From contig JAFOCY010000100.1 of NCBI GenBank assembly GCA_017380995.1, positions 1 through 8,227 of the forward strand: a stretch of DNA of 8,227 nt, in the 5' to 3' direction. Numbering within the stretch: position 1 is the first letter of the stretch; the number at the start of each line of letters is the position of its first letter. Source of the DNA: Oscillibacter sp. (GTDB lineage: Bacteria > Bacillota > Clostridia > Oscillospirales > Oscillospiraceae). The notes beneath the pieces are model-generated. The model was not told the DNA's origin, made no database searches, and was given only the letters and a program-made list of their open reading frames with translations. The translations under genes and the position numbers were made by a program. Shown here piece after piece: positions 1-8,096 of the stretch.

Positions 1-207
1 CGGGATGCCGTGGAGCACGCGGAAAACTATGAGGGCCTGGAGATCCTGGATGTGAACGACTATCAGGAGGCTCTGACCATTGCACAGAACTGTGCAGAAG
101 AAGGTGATGTGGTGCTCCTGTCTCCTGCCAGCACCGCTTTTGACCGGTTTGCCAATTTTATGGAGCGGGGAAAAGTCTTCAAGGAGCTCGTAAATAGCCT
201 GACATAA
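1..207 (+). CDS. murD: UDP-N-acetylmuramoyl-L-alanine--D-glutamate ligase, C-terminal fragment
   Basis: Only the last 68 residues are present; the gene enters from the left edge in frame 1 and ends at TAA 205-207. MurD is the cytoplasmic ATP-dependent ligase that adds D-glutamate to UDP-MurNAc-L-alanine in peptidoglycan precursor synthesis. The visible piece matches the C-terminal Mur-ligase domain: a block reading GDVVLLSPASTAFDRF followed by FMERGKVFKELV corresponds to the conserved MurD tail (LLSPACAS.D.F..FEERG..F in well-studied homologues). The catalytic ATP-binding region lies outside the window, so completeness cannot be judged. A GTG at 10 is internal, not a start. The next gene, yunB, begins 44 bases downstream with no classical terminator between, so read-through from murD into yunB is possible. 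Confidence 0.85.
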   Translation, partial: RDAVEHAENYEGLEILDVNDYQEALTIAQNCAEEGDVVLLSPASTAFDRFANFMERGKVFKELVNSLT

Positions 208-231
208 AGGAAAAGCTCCTTCGCATAAAAA
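202..231 (+). promoter_or_regulatory. Possible sigma-E-type sporulation promoter for yunB
   Basis: The -10 candidate is GCATAAAAA at 223-231, resembling the sigma-E element CATACAAT (6 of 8 positions). The -35 candidate is ACATAAA at 202-208, a weaker match to KMATATT. The spacer is 15 bases. YunB in Bacillus belongs to the mother-cell sporulation programme, which makes such a promoter plausible. The start would fall near 237-239, after the 5' arm of the hairpin and right at the Shine-Dalgarno. The match is imperfect and overlaps the end of murD, so this is a suggestion only. Confidence 0.3.
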
Positions 232-243
232 GATGCGAGGGAG
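216..243 (+). promoter_or_regulatory. Hairpin that sequesters the yunB Shine-Dalgarno
   Basis: Bases 216-226 pair with 233-243 in an 11-bp stem (one G-U pair) around a six-base loop, AAAAAG. The 3' arm contains most of the yunB ribosome-binding site, AGGGAGG at 238-244. No run of T follows, so this is not a normal intrinsic terminator. On a transcript reading through from murD the fold should hide the ribosome-binding site. The pairing is visible directly; the effect on translation is inferred. Confidence 0.6.
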
Positions 244-251
244 GCGATACC

Positions 252-2944
<2,693 letters not shown>

Positions 2945-2948
2945 TACG

Positions 2949-2978
2949 AAGTGCCGCAGGGTTTCCTGCGGCACTTTT
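2949..2978 (+). terminator. Intrinsic terminator after ligA
   Basis: The perfect inverted repeat GTGCCGCAGG / CCTGCGGCAC (2951-2960 and 2965-2974) closes on a GTTT loop. It extends by two A-T pairs at the base and is followed by TTTT. It lies 4 bases after the ligA stop and ends the murD-yunB-ligA side transcript. Confidence 0.9.
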
Positions 2979-3000
2979 GCTGATTGTTCATATTTTAAGG

Positions 3001-3030
3001 TTGGACAATGGGAGAGAGATGTGATATAAT
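3001..3030 (+). promoter_or_regulatory. Sigma-A promoter with extended -10 for tagA-tmk
   Basis: TTGGAC (3001-3006) and TATAAT (3025-3030) are separated by 18 bases, and the -10 is preceded by TG at 3022-3023, giving TGATATAAT. Transcription should begin near 3037, leaving a leader of about 30 bases before the ATG at 3067. It lies directly between the ligA terminator and tagA. Confidence 0.85.
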
Positions 3031-3066
3031 TCATAATTGTATTCTTATGCAAAAGAAGGTGTCATC

Positions 3067-3783
3067 ATGCGTATCAACGTGTTAGGCGTTGGTTTTGATA
3101 ATCTGACAATGGCGGAGGCTGTAGATCGGGGTATGGAGCTGCTGCACAGCCCCGGCGCCCACTATGTGGTTACTCCAAATCCCGAGATCGTGGAGGTTTG
3201 CCGGGAAAATCCGGAGGCAAACAAGGCCGTAAACGGCGCGGACCTGGTCCTGCCTGACGGGATTGGCGTCATCAAGGGTGCGGCGATGCTGGGAACGCCT
3301 CTGAAAGAGAGGACGCCTGGCATTGAATTTGCGGCCCACTTGATGGAAAGAATGGCAAAGGAGGGGTTGTCCCTCTATCTCCTGGGCGCAAAGCCCGGCG
3401 TTGCGGAGCTTGCTGCAAAAAAACTTCAGGAAAAATATCCCGGACTCAAGATCGCCGGTACCCATGACGGTTATTTCAAGGAAGACGCCCCTGTGGTGGA
3501 TGCCATTCGTGAAAGTGGCGCGGACGCCGTATTTGTCTGTTTAGGTGCCCCGAAACAGGAGTTTTGGATGGTGAAAAACGGAGAAGCCACCGGTGCCCAT
3601 CTTCTTTGCGGCCTGGGTGGAAGTTTGGATGTGTTTGCAGGTACTGTGGAGCGGGCACCGAAGTTCTTCTGTGACCATGGCCTGGAATGGTTCTACCGCC
3701 TGTGCAAGGAACCCAGACGCATTGGCCGTATGATGAAGCTGCCTTTGTTCCTCATTCACGTTTCGAAGGAGAAAAAGAAATGA
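3067..3783 (+). CDS. tagA: WecG/TagA/CpsF family glycosyltransferase
   Basis: This 238-residue protein belongs to family GT26, whose TagA members transfer ManNAc from UDP-ManNAc to undecaprenyl-diphosphate-GlcNAc in teichoic-acid linkage synthesis at the inner membrane face. Visible family motifs are VVTPNPEIV with T36, ADLVLPDGIGV with D64 (equivalents of the catalytic Thr/Asp pair described for TagA), FVCLGAPKQEFWM, and GLGGSLDVFAGTVERAP. The C-terminal appendage, about 207-232, is rich in arginine (R211, R217, R218, R221) and is thought to engage the membrane-bound substrate. The start at 3067 follows AAGGTG (3056-3061) with a five-base spacer. A TTG at 3037 in the same frame would sit at the predicted transcription start and is rejected. 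The stop overlaps the tmk start. The exact sugar acceptor in this organism is unknown, since no other wall-polymer genes are in view. Confidence 0.88.
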   Translation: MRINVLGVGFDNLTMAEAVDRGMELLHSPGAHYVVTPNPEIVEVCRENPEANKAVNGADLVLPDGIGVIKGAAMLGTPLKERTPGIEFAAHLMERMAKEGLSLYLLGAKPGVAELAAKKLQEKYPGLKIAGTHDGYFKEDAPVVDAIRESGADAVFVCLGAPKQEFWMVKNGEATGAHLLCGLGGSLDVFAGTVERAPKFFCDHGLEWFYRLCKEPRRIGRMMKLPLFLIHVSKEKKK

Positions 3784-4445
3784 AAGGCAGACTGATCGTA
3801 TTTGAAGGGACCGATGGCTCCGGCAAGGCTACTCAGTCCCGCTTATTGTGTGAGCATCTGCGCCGGGATGGCGTTTATTTGGAAAACATCAATTTTCCCC
3901 GCTACGGAAAGCCTTCCGCCGCCATGGTGCAGGAGTATCTGGACGGGAACCTTGGTAAACATCCCGGAGATGTGAACGCTTATGCCGCATCCATGTTTTA
4001 CGCCATGGACCGATATGCTTCCTATAAGCAGGACTGGGGTGATTTTTACGAGGCAGGCGGCCTGATCGTTGCAGACCGTTATACCACCTCTAACGCTGTC
4101 CACCAGGCTTCCAAACTTCCGGAAGGGGAGCGGAAGGCGTATCTTGAGTGGCTTTTTCACACGGAGTATGAGCTTCTGGGCCTTCCAAAGCCCGATCTGG
4201 TGGTGTATCTGGATATGCCCACGGAGATCACCGAGCGTATGATGCGAAAGCGTGAGGCGGATACCAATACTCACGCCGATATCCATGAGCAGGATGCCGC
4301 GTATCTTCGTGCCTGCCGGGAAAACGCCCGCGCCATCGTTCGCGATTGCGGCTGGACGCATATCCTCTGTGCGGAAGGGGATCAGCCCCGTACTCCGGAG
4401 GATATCCATGACCAGGTCTACGGATTGGTCCGCGCTCTGCTGTGA
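3780..4445 (+). CDS. tmk: Thymidylate kinase (dTMP kinase)
   Basis: This 221-residue P-loop kinase phosphorylates dTMP to dTDP with ATP in the cytoplasm, the committed step of dTTP supply. The Walker A motif is GTDGSGKAT at residues 10-18 with K16. The substrate-binding DRY motif falls at 99-101 within ADRYTTSN. DLVVYLDMPTEI forms the strand typical of the fold, and a LID-like segment rich in basic and acidic residues (RMMRKREAD then DIHEQD) follows. Length is normal. The start ATG at 3780 overlaps the tagA stop as ATGA, with AAGGAG at 3766-3771 eight bases upstream, so translation is probably coupled to tagA. The upstream in-frame codons inside tagA have no support. It shares the 3001-3030 promoter. 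I am confident of the family; the variant with extra LID and DRYTTSN features is common in Clostridia. Confidence 0.95.
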   Translation: MKGRLIVFEGTDGSGKATQSRLLCEHLRRDGVYLENINFPRYGKPSAAMVQEYLDGNLGKHPGDVNAYAASMFYAMDRYASYKQDWGDFYEAGGLIVADRYTTSNAVHQASKLPEGERKAYLEWLFHTEYELLGLPKPDLVVYLDMPTEITERMMRKREADTNTHADIHEQDAAYLRACRENARAIVRDCGWTHILCAEGDQPRTPEDIHDQVYGLVRALL

Positions 4446-4458
4446 GTTGAAAAGACGA

Positions 4459-4497
4459 CTGGAAAAAGCGGGATGCTCCGCACCCCGCTTCCTCCAG
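4459..4497 (-). terminator. Terminator of the minus-strand cysteine-rich miniprotein gene
   Basis: AAGCGGG (4466-4472) and CCCGCTT (4484-4490) form a 7-bp stem, with an outer CTGG/CCAG helix (4459-4462 and 4494-4497) across a small internal loop. Read on the minus strand the stem is followed by TTTTT, as an intrinsic terminator should be. Read on the plus strand there is no T run, so any termination of tmk here would be weaker. Confidence 0.7.
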
Positions 4498-4519
4498 AAT
4501 TCAAAAAGATGTAGTATTT

Positions 4520-4642
4520 TCAGCAGCAGCTTTCCTGGTGATTGCTGCAGCTGCTGTTATTCCAGGATCCGCAGCAGCAAAATAGCAGGATGAGGATCAC
4601 GATAAGGAATAAGCAGGAACAGTCGTTATTCTGAAAAGACAT
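4520..4642 (-). CDS. 40-residue cysteine-rich membrane miniprotein
   Basis: This short reading frame on the minus strand runs from ATG (4642-4640) to TGA (4522-4520). It encodes a polar head MSFQNNDCSC, a hydrophobic segment LFLIVILILLF at residues 11-21, then CCCGSW and a polar, cysteine-rich tail ending ESCC. Eight of 40 residues are cysteine (8, 10, 22, 23, 24, 32, 39, 40). GAGGTG lies six bases before the ATG (4649-4654) and a terminator with TTTTT follows about 25 bases after the stop, so it has the signals of a real gene. It fills the gap between tmk and mltG and is divergent from mltG. I do not recognise a named family. Small, hydrophobic, Cys-rich proteins of this general kind are common in spore formers, and a sporulation or envelope role is a guess. 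No convincing promoter was found. Confidence 0.65.
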   Translation of the reverse strand: MSFQNNDCSCLFLIVILILLFCCCGSWNNSSCSNHQESCC

Positions 4643-4740
4643 GGTTCTCACCTCACTTTTGTTTCATCCTATGCGGCAGGCTTATCCATCAGGCATGACC
4701 TGCCGGGTAAAATTTTCCCTCGCCCAGTGGCGGGAGATAT
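4643..4740. other. Divergent intergenic region between the miniprotein gene and mltG
   Basis: This 98-base stretch must hold signals for both directions. It contains an inverted repeat CGGCAGG (4674-4680) / CCTGCCG (4699-4705) with an 18-base loop, and a second near-palindrome centred on AAAATTTT (4709-4716) flanked by GGG/CCC. A weak plus-strand promoter candidate is TTGTTT (4659-4664) with TTATCC (4682-4687), spacer 17. No strong consensus promoter is seen in either direction, so mltG and the miniprotein may use alternative sigma factors or poor promoters. Confidence 0.4.
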
Positions 4741-4745
4741 GGAGG
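4741..4745 (+). promoter_or_regulatory. Shine-Dalgarno that fixes the mltG start
   Basis: GGAGG lies five bases before the ATG at 4751. In-frame alternatives at 4727 (GTG) and 4739 (ATG) lack a comparably placed site, and the 4739 codon overlaps this one. Confidence 0.75.
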
Positions 4746-4750
4746 TTTCA

Positions 4751-5908
4751 ATGGCTGAATATAAACGAGAAAGAAGGAGCGATACTGCCAGCTGGGATGC
4801 CGGCGAGGTCCGCCGCGCGGAGGCTCCTCAAAAGAAAAAGCGCCGGCGCAGACGGCGCATGAACCCTATTTTGTATATTCTGATGGTGCTGTTGTGCTCG
4901 GCACTGCTGGCAGGCGTGGGCTGGCTGTTGATGAGCGATCTTTGCGCCTTTAACCGCGGCGGCATCGTGGAAAAGACGGTGGAGATCAACGCTGACGATG
5001 ATATGGGTGATGTGGCGGACAAGCTCAAAGCCCAGGGGTTGGTCAATTATGACTGGTTTTTTGAGATTTTTGCCACCGTCACCAAGGCAGAAGAAAAAAT
5101 TGGTATCGGTACCTATACCCTGAATACCGATATGGACTACCGGGCGTTGATCCTGGGAATGCGCTCTACTTCCGGTAATATGAAGGCCGAGACTGTGAAA
5201 GTTACGATCCCCGAGGGTTACACCGTAGAGCAGATCATTAAGCTCCTGGCCAAAAACGGCGTTGCTTCGGAGAAGGATCTGCTGGAGGCGGCCAAAACCG
5301 CTGATTTCAAGTATTCCTTTATCGATAATGAATCTGAAGATCTCAGCCGCCTGGAGGGTTACCTGTTCCCGGACACTTACGAGTTCTATGTAAACACCAA
5401 AAAGCCTTCCAGTGCGCTGGATAAGCTGATCTCCACCTTTAATAACCGCGTAGAGGCGCTGGACGAAGAGCTTTGGGATGCAGCGAAGGCCAAGGGTTAC
5501 GACATGGAGGACATCATCGTTATCGCTTCTCTTATTGAGAAGGAGACCGACGGCACAGACCATGCCAAGATATCTTCTGTTATTTATAACCGTCTCAGCG
5601 ATGATGGCGGCCACGGCACCTACAAGATGCTGAATATCGACGCTGCATTGCTGTATGCTTTGCCTGCCGGTACCACCTCTCTTACCAATGCGGATAAGGA
5701 GATGGATTCTCCCTATAACCTCTACAAGTATCAGGGTCTGCCTCCCACGGCGATTGCAAACCCCGGTCTTGCTTCCATTAAGGCGGCCCTTTCTCCCGAG
5801 GAGACCGGTTACTATTATTACGCGCTGGGTACCGATGGAAGACATCACTACTCCTCTACGCTCTCTGAGCACAACGCCTTCCTGGCAAGCGGAAATTACG
5901 GTGGATAA
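4751..5908 (+). CDS. mltG: Endolytic transglycosylase MltG (YceG-like)
   Basis: This 385-residue membrane enzyme cleaves nascent glycan strands inside the chain and is thought to set glycan length and release strands from the synthase. A long cytoplasmic N-terminus ends in a strongly basic run (residues 28-36, KKK then six R). One membrane segment follows at about 39-61, then an outward-facing LysM-like and YceG domain. Family motifs are IPEGYTVEQI, LEGYLFPDTYEF, ASLIEKET with E263 as the expected catalytic glutamate, SSVIYNRL, YKYQGLPPTAIANPGLASIKAAL, and a C-terminal DGRHHYSSTLSEHNAF. The family position usually reading LQSD is NIDAALLYAL here, a mild variation. The start at 4751 is chosen by GGAGG at 4741-4745. 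The U32 gene starts three bases after the stop, so the two are one operon. The assignment is firm. Confidence 0.95.
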   Translation: MAEYKRERRSDTASWDAGEVRRAEAPQKKKRRRRRRMNPILYILMVLLCSALLAGVGWLLMSDLCAFNRGGIVEKTVEINADDDMGDVADKLKAQGLVNYDWFFEIFATVTKAEEKIGIGTYTLNTDMDYRALILGMRSTSGNMKAETVKVTIPEGYTVEQIIKLLAKNGVASEKDLLEAAKTADFKYSFIDNESEDLSRLEGYLFPDTYEFYVNTKKPSSALDKLISTFNNRVEALDEELWDAAKAKGYDMEDIIVIASLIEKETDGTDHAKISSVIYNRLSDDGGHGTYKMLNIDAALLYALPAGTTSLTNADKEMDSPYNLYKYQGLPPTAIANPGLASIKAALSPEETGYYYYALGTDGRHHYSSTLSEHNAFLASGNYGG

Positions 5909-5911
5909 ACG

Positions 5912-7138
5912 ATGATCAAACGAACAAAGCCGGAACTGCTGGCTCCGGCAGGAGATATGGAACGGTTGAAAATGGCCGTCTTGTACGGCGCCGACGCCGT
6001 GTATCTGGCCGGTACCGACTTTGGTATGCGGGCCTTTGCAGGAAATTTTACGCCGGACGAGCTGCGCCAGGCTGTGGGTTTTGCCCACAGCCATGGCGTT
6101 CGCGTCCACTGTACCATCAATACCATGCCCCGCAACGATGAGATCGTCCGGCTTCCTGAGCATTTGGAGCTTTTGAACGACGCGGGAGTGGACGCCATCA
6201 TCGTGGCAGATCTTGGTGCCTTCACGCTGGCAGGGAAGTATGCCCCTAAGTGTGAGCGGCACATTTCCACCCAGGCCAGTATCTGCAACTATGAAACGGC
6301 CAGGGCCTGGCATGATCTTGGTGCCAGTCGTGTGATCCTGGCCCGGGAAGTGGGCTTGGAGGAGATCCGCACGATCCGGGAGAAAACCCCGGAGGATCTG
6401 GAGATCGAAGCCTTTGTCCATGGCGCCATGTGCGTCAGCTATTCCGGGCGCTGCCTCCTTTCCAACTACATGACGGGCCGGGATTCCAGCCGCGGTGCCT
6501 GCGCCCAGCCCTGTCGTTACCAGTACGCCCTGATGGAGGAGAAGCGCCCCGGCGAGTATTTCCCCATCGAGGAAGACGAGAAGGGGACATACATCCTCAA
6601 TTCCCGGGATATGTGCATGATCGATCATCTTGGCGATTTGTGTGACGCCGGCCTTTCCAGTTTGAAGATCGAGGGCCGGGCCAAGTCCGCCTACTATGCC
6701 GCCATTGTCACGGGCGCTTACCGCCACTGTCTGGATGATGTCTGGGCGGGCAGGGAAGTGGATCCCATCTGGCGGGCGGAAGTGGAGCATGTGAGCCACC
6801 GGCCCTATTCCACAGGGTTCTATTATGGTTATCCCGGGCAGTTCTACGAGAACTCGAGGTACATCCGTGAGTGGCAGGTAGTTGCACTTGTCACCGATTG
6901 CGATGCAGAGGGAAATGCGACGCTCTCTTTACGCAATAAATTCCGTACCGGTGATACCGTGGAGCTGGTTGGCCCCGACAGCCGTCCCTTCTCCATGACC
7001 GTAGGTCAGATGTGGGATGGGGAGGGGAATCCTATCGACGAGCCCCGCAATCCTCAGATGACTTTCCGTATGAAGCTGCCCCGTCCTGTGCCGCCCTATA
7101 CTCTGGTGCGCCACGCCGTGGAGTTGTCTGCAAAATAA
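5912..7138 (+). CDS. Peptidase U32 family protein, probable tRNA hydroxylation protein (TrhP/YrrO-like)
   Basis: This 408-residue protein belongs to family U32, whose bacterial members TrhP and RlhA hydroxylate RNA pyrimidines using prephenate-dependent chemistry; TrhP makes 5-hydroxyuridine at tRNA position 34. The N-terminal barrel starts with ELLAPAGDMERLKMAVLYGA. The family block HGAMCVSYSGRCLLSNYMTG and the following RGACAQPCRYQY supply four cysteines, C174, C181, C197 and C201, matching the predicted iron-sulfur ligands. SSLKIEGRAKSAYY and YSTGFYYG are also U32 signatures. A C-terminal beta domain spans about 315-405. The ATG at 5912 is three bases after mltG, with a weak GGTGGA (5900-5905) inside the mltG end, so translation is likely coupled. 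In Bacillus the mltG neighbourhood carries the methyltransferase trmR and two U32 genes; here only one U32 gene and no methyltransferase are present. Old annotation as a collagenase or protease is probably wrong. Confidence 0.88.
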   Translation: MIKRTKPELLAPAGDMERLKMAVLYGADAVYLAGTDFGMRAFAGNFTPDELRQAVGFAHSHGVRVHCTINTMPRNDEIVRLPEHLELLNDAGVDAIIVADLGAFTLAGKYAPKCERHISTQASICNYETARAWHDLGASRVILAREVGLEEIRTIREKTPEDLEIEAFVHGAMCVSYSGRCLLSNYMTGRDSSRGACAQPCRYQYALMEEKRPGEYFPIEEDEKGTYILNSRDMCMIDHLGDLCDAGLSSLKIEGRAKSAYYAAIVTGAYRHCLDDVWAGREVDPIWRAEVEHVSHRPYSTGFYYGYPGQFYENSRYIREWQVVALVTDCDAEGNATLSLRNKFRTGDTVELVGPDSRPFSMTVGQMWDGEGNPIDEPRNPQMTFRMKLPRPVPPYTLVRHAVELSAK

Positions 7139-7144
7139 TAGAAA

Positions 7145-7175
7145 GAAAAGGCACCGGATCGGTGCCTTTTCTTTT
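7145..7175. terminator. Bidirectional intrinsic terminator between the U32 and DUF5662 genes
   Basis: GAAAAGGCACCG (7145-7156) pairs with CGGTGCCTTTTC (7160-7171) over a three-base loop. The plus side continues into TTTT and the minus side also ends in a T-rich run, so the hairpin can stop both converging transcripts. It starts 6 bases after the U32 stop and lies 36 bases beyond the end of the minus-strand gene. Confidence 0.88.
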
Positions 7176-7211
7176 GCCTGTATGTTATGGAGATGGGGAT
7201 TTAGGAGATCA

Positions 7212-7736
7212 TTACTTCTTCAGAATCTCATGACGGACATAGTCAAAGGCGGCGTCCTCGCCCTCGTCCCGGAGCTTGATGAGCATGGCGCCCAGCATGG
7301 CTTCTGTATTAGGGTGGAGAAGAAGCCGCCGTCCCTTGCCCCGAAGGAAAAACTGATAGGGATCGCCGGGGTCAAAATCCTTACCCCGGTAGGTTTTACT
7401 GGCAGCCAGACGGTCACAGAACATCTCCGCCACATACTTGGCGGGCATCTCAATGCCGGAGATACCATCGGCAGTATAGTCCGTCCAATATTCGAAGTGG
7501 TGGCGGTTGCGGCCCTTGTGGTGCATCCAGGAGGCGCTGTATCCGTTCTCTCTGCGCTGGGCGTCGTTGGGGCTGCGGGTGCCCTGAAAATATTTCACTC
7601 CCGCGCAGAACTCTACAGGAGAATACTTGGACAGATCGTGGGTCAGCCCCTGCCAATAAAGCCCCAGACGGAAACAATACTTGCGCACCAGGGCACGGTG
7701 GTGATGTACGGTTTTCAAATGTCCCCAGAAGTTCAT
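7212..7736 (-). CDS. DUF5662 family protein
   Basis: This 174-residue soluble protein has no signal peptide or membrane segment. The pattern matches DUF5662: an N-terminal histidine cluster (H11-H13), LTHDLSKYSPVEF with H33-D34, YFQGTRSPNDAQR near 49-61, SWMHHKGRNRHHFEYW with H72-H73 and H79-H80, then EMPAKYVAEMFCDRLAAS and a C-terminal HPNTEAMLGAML. No biochemical function is established for the family. The ordered histidine/HD pairs look like a metal site of an HD-type hydrolase, which is inference. The start at 7736 follows GAGGTG (7744-7749) with a seven-base spacer. The gene is monocistronic, convergent to the U32 gene and divergent from the 72-residue membrane protein gene, with its own promoter at 7766-7794. 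Confidence 0.85.
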   Translation of the reverse strand: MNFWGHLKTVHHHRALVRKYCFRLGLYWQGLTHDLSKYSPVEFCAGVKYFQGTRSPNDAQRRENGYSASWMHHKGRNRHHFEYWTDYTADGISGIEMPAKYVAEMFCDRLAASKTYRGKDFDPGDPYQFFLRGKGRRLLLHPNTEAMLGAMLIKLRDEGEDAAFDYVRHEILKK

Positions 7737-7765
7737 GCACCTTCACCTCGCGTTTCTTTTCAAAT

Positions 7766-7794
7766 AGTGTAGCACAAACTTTTTTTCTCTTCAA
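7766..7794 (-). promoter_or_regulatory. Sigma-A promoter with extended -10 for the DUF5662 gene
   Basis: On the minus strand TTGAAG (7794-7789) and TACACT (7771-7766) are separated by 17 bases, with TG one base before the -10 (TGCTACACT). Transcription should start near 7759, leaving a leader of about 22 bases that includes the GAGGTG ribosome-binding site. Confidence 0.75.
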
Positions 7795-7860
7795 GGTGTT
7801 GCGGATGCAACTGCCTAAAAAAGGACTACATGATAAGCTGTATCAAAAGGAGGGAAGGAT

Positions 7861-8079
7861 ATGCTGGTTTTGGTTTTAATTTTCGGATTGCTGATGGCTA
7901 TGGCGCTGGTGCATGGGTATGTGGAGTCCTTCCGCACCGGCCCATCCCACTGTATGGGCTGCGGGAAGTGTGATCATAACGGCGGTGTCTGTGTTCTTAC
8001 GGGAAGACATCTTCGGAAAGGGAAAACGGTTGCGCCGGGAAAAAGTTCCCCGTTGACAAACAGCGAAAAAAGGATATAA
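7861..8079 (+). CDS. 72-residue membrane-anchored cysteine-cluster protein
   Basis: The protein opens with a hydrophobic segment, MLVLVLIFGLLMAMALV (residues 1-17), then a short linker and a cysteine cluster, C31, C34, C37 and C44 (CX2CX2CX6C, reading HCMGCGKCDHNGGVCVL). A basic, low-complexity tail ends at residue 72. The ATG at 7861 has a near-perfect AAAGGAGG (7846-7853) seven bases upstream, which strongly supports a real gene. The cysteine spacing resembles the first part of a ferredoxin cluster site but lacks the usual CX3CP ending, so it could bind a [4Fe-4S] cluster, zinc, or form disulfides. I do not recognise a family. It is divergent from the DUF5662 gene. No clear promoter was seen upstream. 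Its last codons overlap the promoter of the T-box leader. Confidence 0.7.
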   Translation: MLVLVLIFGLLMAMALVHGYVESFRTGPSHCMGCGKCDHNGGVCVLTGRHLRKGKTVAPGKSSPLTNSEKRI

Positions 8080-8080
8080 T
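8053..8080 (+). promoter_or_regulatory. Consensus sigma-A promoter for the T-box leader
   Basis: TTGACA (8053-8058) and TATAAT (8075-8080) are both perfect, separated by 16 bases. The elements lie inside the last codons of the upstream membrane protein gene; its TAA stop (8077-8079) is part of the -10. Transcription should start near 8087, just before the T-box stem I. Confidence 0.9.
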
Positions 8081-8096
8081 AAATGCATCTTGATAA

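Noticed and set aside
3037..3066. TTG at 3037 as the tagA start
   Set aside because: It coincides with the expected transcription start of the 3001-3030 promoter and has no ribosome-binding site; the ATG at 3067 has one and matches the family N-terminus.
4520..4570. CAG/CTG-rich repeats looking like a trinucleotide repeat or mobile-element scar
   Set aside because: The runs are explained by TGC (Cys) and AGC (Ser) codons of the minus-strand miniprotein; there are no target-site duplications or terminal repeats.
4252..4593. A 113-codon plus-strand frame running from inside tmk into the following gap
   Set aside because: It mostly overlaps tmk in another frame and its tail is antisense to the miniprotein gene; no start signal or domain supports it.
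4659..4687. TTGTTT/TTATCC as the mltG promoter
   Set aside because: The spacing is right but both hexamers are poor; it is mentioned only as a weak candidate in the intergenic entry.
4748..6799. A 683-codon open frame on the minus strand across mltG and the U32 gene
   Set aside because: It lies wholly antisense to two well-conserved genes, has a composition typical of shadow frames (many H, Q, G, I), shows no known domain, and lacks a convincing ribosome-binding site. The codon bias of the real genes explains the lack of stops.
7182..7772. A 196-codon plus-strand frame across the DUF5662 gene
   Set aside because: It is antisense to a gene with recognisable family motifs, promoter and Shine-Dalgarno. 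It would also run through the minus-strand promoter, and its product resembles no family.
7798..7811. Small palindrome GTTGC-GGAT-GCAAC upstream of the 72-residue protein gene
   Set aside because: Five-bp arms with a four-base loop occur by chance and there is no T run or promoter in register, so no function can be supported.
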